DNA from: Aeromonas finlandensis
GTDB lineage: Bacteria; Pseudomonadota; Gammaproteobacteria; Enterobacterales; Aeromonadaceae
NCBI RefSeq assembly: GCF_000764645.1
Contig: NZ_JRGK01000015.1
Location: 62,001-126,000, forward strand
Direction of reading: 5' to 3'
DNA: 64,000 bases
The position numbers were made by a program, and so were the translations under genes. Of this stretch, positions 63,654 to 64,000 are shown piece by piece. The notes below the pieces were generated by a model. The model saw nothing but the letters and a program-made list of their open reading frames with translations, ran no database searches and was not told the origin of the DNA. How positions within the stretch are numbered: the first letter of the stretch is position 1; each line of letters begins with the position of its first letter.

Positions 63654-63793
63654 TACGCTTTCTCCTCAATCAGTGCCGAAGCACGTGCTTGCAACGAGCG
63701 CAGGGATACGATGGATTCGCAAGCCTGTACATCAAGGGCGCCGGGGAGGCGCATACCGGGCTGTACCGGCAGGAAAGCATTAAAACGCCCCAT
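63653..63793 (-). CDS. 46-codon leader ORF coupled to the APC permease
   Basis: ATG at 63793 ([18 protein letters not shown]...) preceded by GAGAGGATAACA, a strong ribosome site at good spacing. It ends in TAA overlapping the permease ATG (TAATG), so translation would be coupled. The peptide is Arg- and Leu-rich with no hydrophobic helix ([23 protein letters not shown]). Not recognised. Could be a regulatory leader peptide or a small functional protein. Confidence 0.55.
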   Translation of the reverse strand: MGRFNAFLPVQPGMRLPGALDVQACESIVSLRSLQARASALIEEKA

Positions 63794-63890
63794 TGTTATC
63801 CTCTCAACGTCGGGAGATTGTTTGGCAATCTCGAATATCACTTCCGGAAACGTTCCGGCCTCTTGTGGTGGGTTTGTACTGCTTTTCAAA

Positions 63891-63922
63891 ATAGAAAAAC
63901 CGATGTCGCAGTGAACATCGGT
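63891..63922 (-). terminator. Terminator-like hairpin upstream of the APC leader ORF
   Basis: Minus strand ACCGATGT/ACATCGGT (63915-63922 and 63899-63906), 8-base loop, then TTTTCTAT. It either ends a leftward gene beyond the window or acts as an attenuator for the permease, since a promoter-like sequence lies just before it. Confidence 0.7.
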
Positions 63923-63938
63923 CCTTTATTGGCGGCGT

Positions 63939-63967
63939 ATTGTGCATTCGGCCCGCCCCCTTGACAA
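63939..63967 (-). promoter_or_regulatory. Candidate promoter upstream of the hairpin and APC leader ORF
   Basis: Minus strand TTGTCA (63962-63967) and CACAAT (63939-63944) with exactly 17 bp between. Transcripts would start about 63931 and immediately run through the hairpin at 63891-63922. Confidence 0.4.
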
Positions 63968-64000
63968 GCAAAAAAGGGCTGATTAACGCATTTTTTTGCA

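Noticed and set aside
1-64000. Search for CRISPR arrays, tRNA or rRNA genes, insertion sequences, integrases and toxin-antitoxin pairs
   Set aside because: No regularly spaced direct repeats, cloverleaf-like sequences, transposase-like frames or paired small genes were noticed on either strand by eye.

Overview
The window looks like a Gammaproteobacterial chromosome, most probably Aeromonas. The evidence is a complete type II secretion cluster of the exe type (exeA-exeN) beside ptsHI-crr, cysK, pykF, mscK and rdgC, and high-GC protein-coding DNA with few gaps. The species cannot be fixed from sequence alone. No tRNA, rRNA, CRISPR array, insertion sequence, integrase or phage gene was seen, so this is core and metabolic-accessory DNA rather than an island.

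Layout. 1-2.9 kb: end of a myo-inositol catabolic operon (iolC tail, iolE, iolB). 2.9-11 kb: divergent L-ascorbate (ula) regulon, with ulaR-ulaE-HAD phosphatase-ulaG leftward and a fused ulaA-ulaB, ulaC, ulaF, ulaD rightward, around a 0.5-kb control region full of ATCACAAT-like motifs. 11-17.9 kb: chitobiose (chb) operon of the E. coli order plus an extra GH1 6-phospho-beta-glucosidase. 18.4-32.6 kb: type II secretion genes exeAB and exeC-N, all leftward. 32.9-37.6 kb: HD-GYP protein, KAS III-like synthase, VWA/CoxE-like protein and MoxR ATPase. 37.8-41.8 kb: cysK and ptsH-ptsI-crr, whose general PTS proteins feed the Ula and Chb transporters. 41.9-51.2 kb: diguanylate cyclase, PepO-type peptidase, small lipoprotein, MscK and PykF. 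51.5-60.2 kb: DODA-type dioxygenase, sbcC/sbcD, GNAT, rdgC and a membrane-anchored FKBP. 60.4-64 kb: Na/phosphate cotransporter with Pho boxes, a small exported protein, and an APC amine permease with a short leader ORF.

The most unusual observation is a recurrent architecture at gene boundaries. At exeG/exeH, exeH/exeI, exeM/exeN and sbcD/sbcC the junction appears tandemly duplicated (offsets 116, 80, 101 and 89 bp). In each case a 27-39-codon mini-ORF echoes the start of the downstream gene or the end of the upstream gene, and its TGA overlaps the downstream ATG as ATGA. All four offsets are 2 modulo 3, the only phase that puts the mini-ORF stop on the next start, which suggests selection for translational coupling. 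Related 3'-end echoes follow the FKBP gene (80 bp), the GH1 gene (13 bp, exact) and chbC (15 bp, three times). All of this was read by eye; alignments and comparative genomics are the decisive tests.
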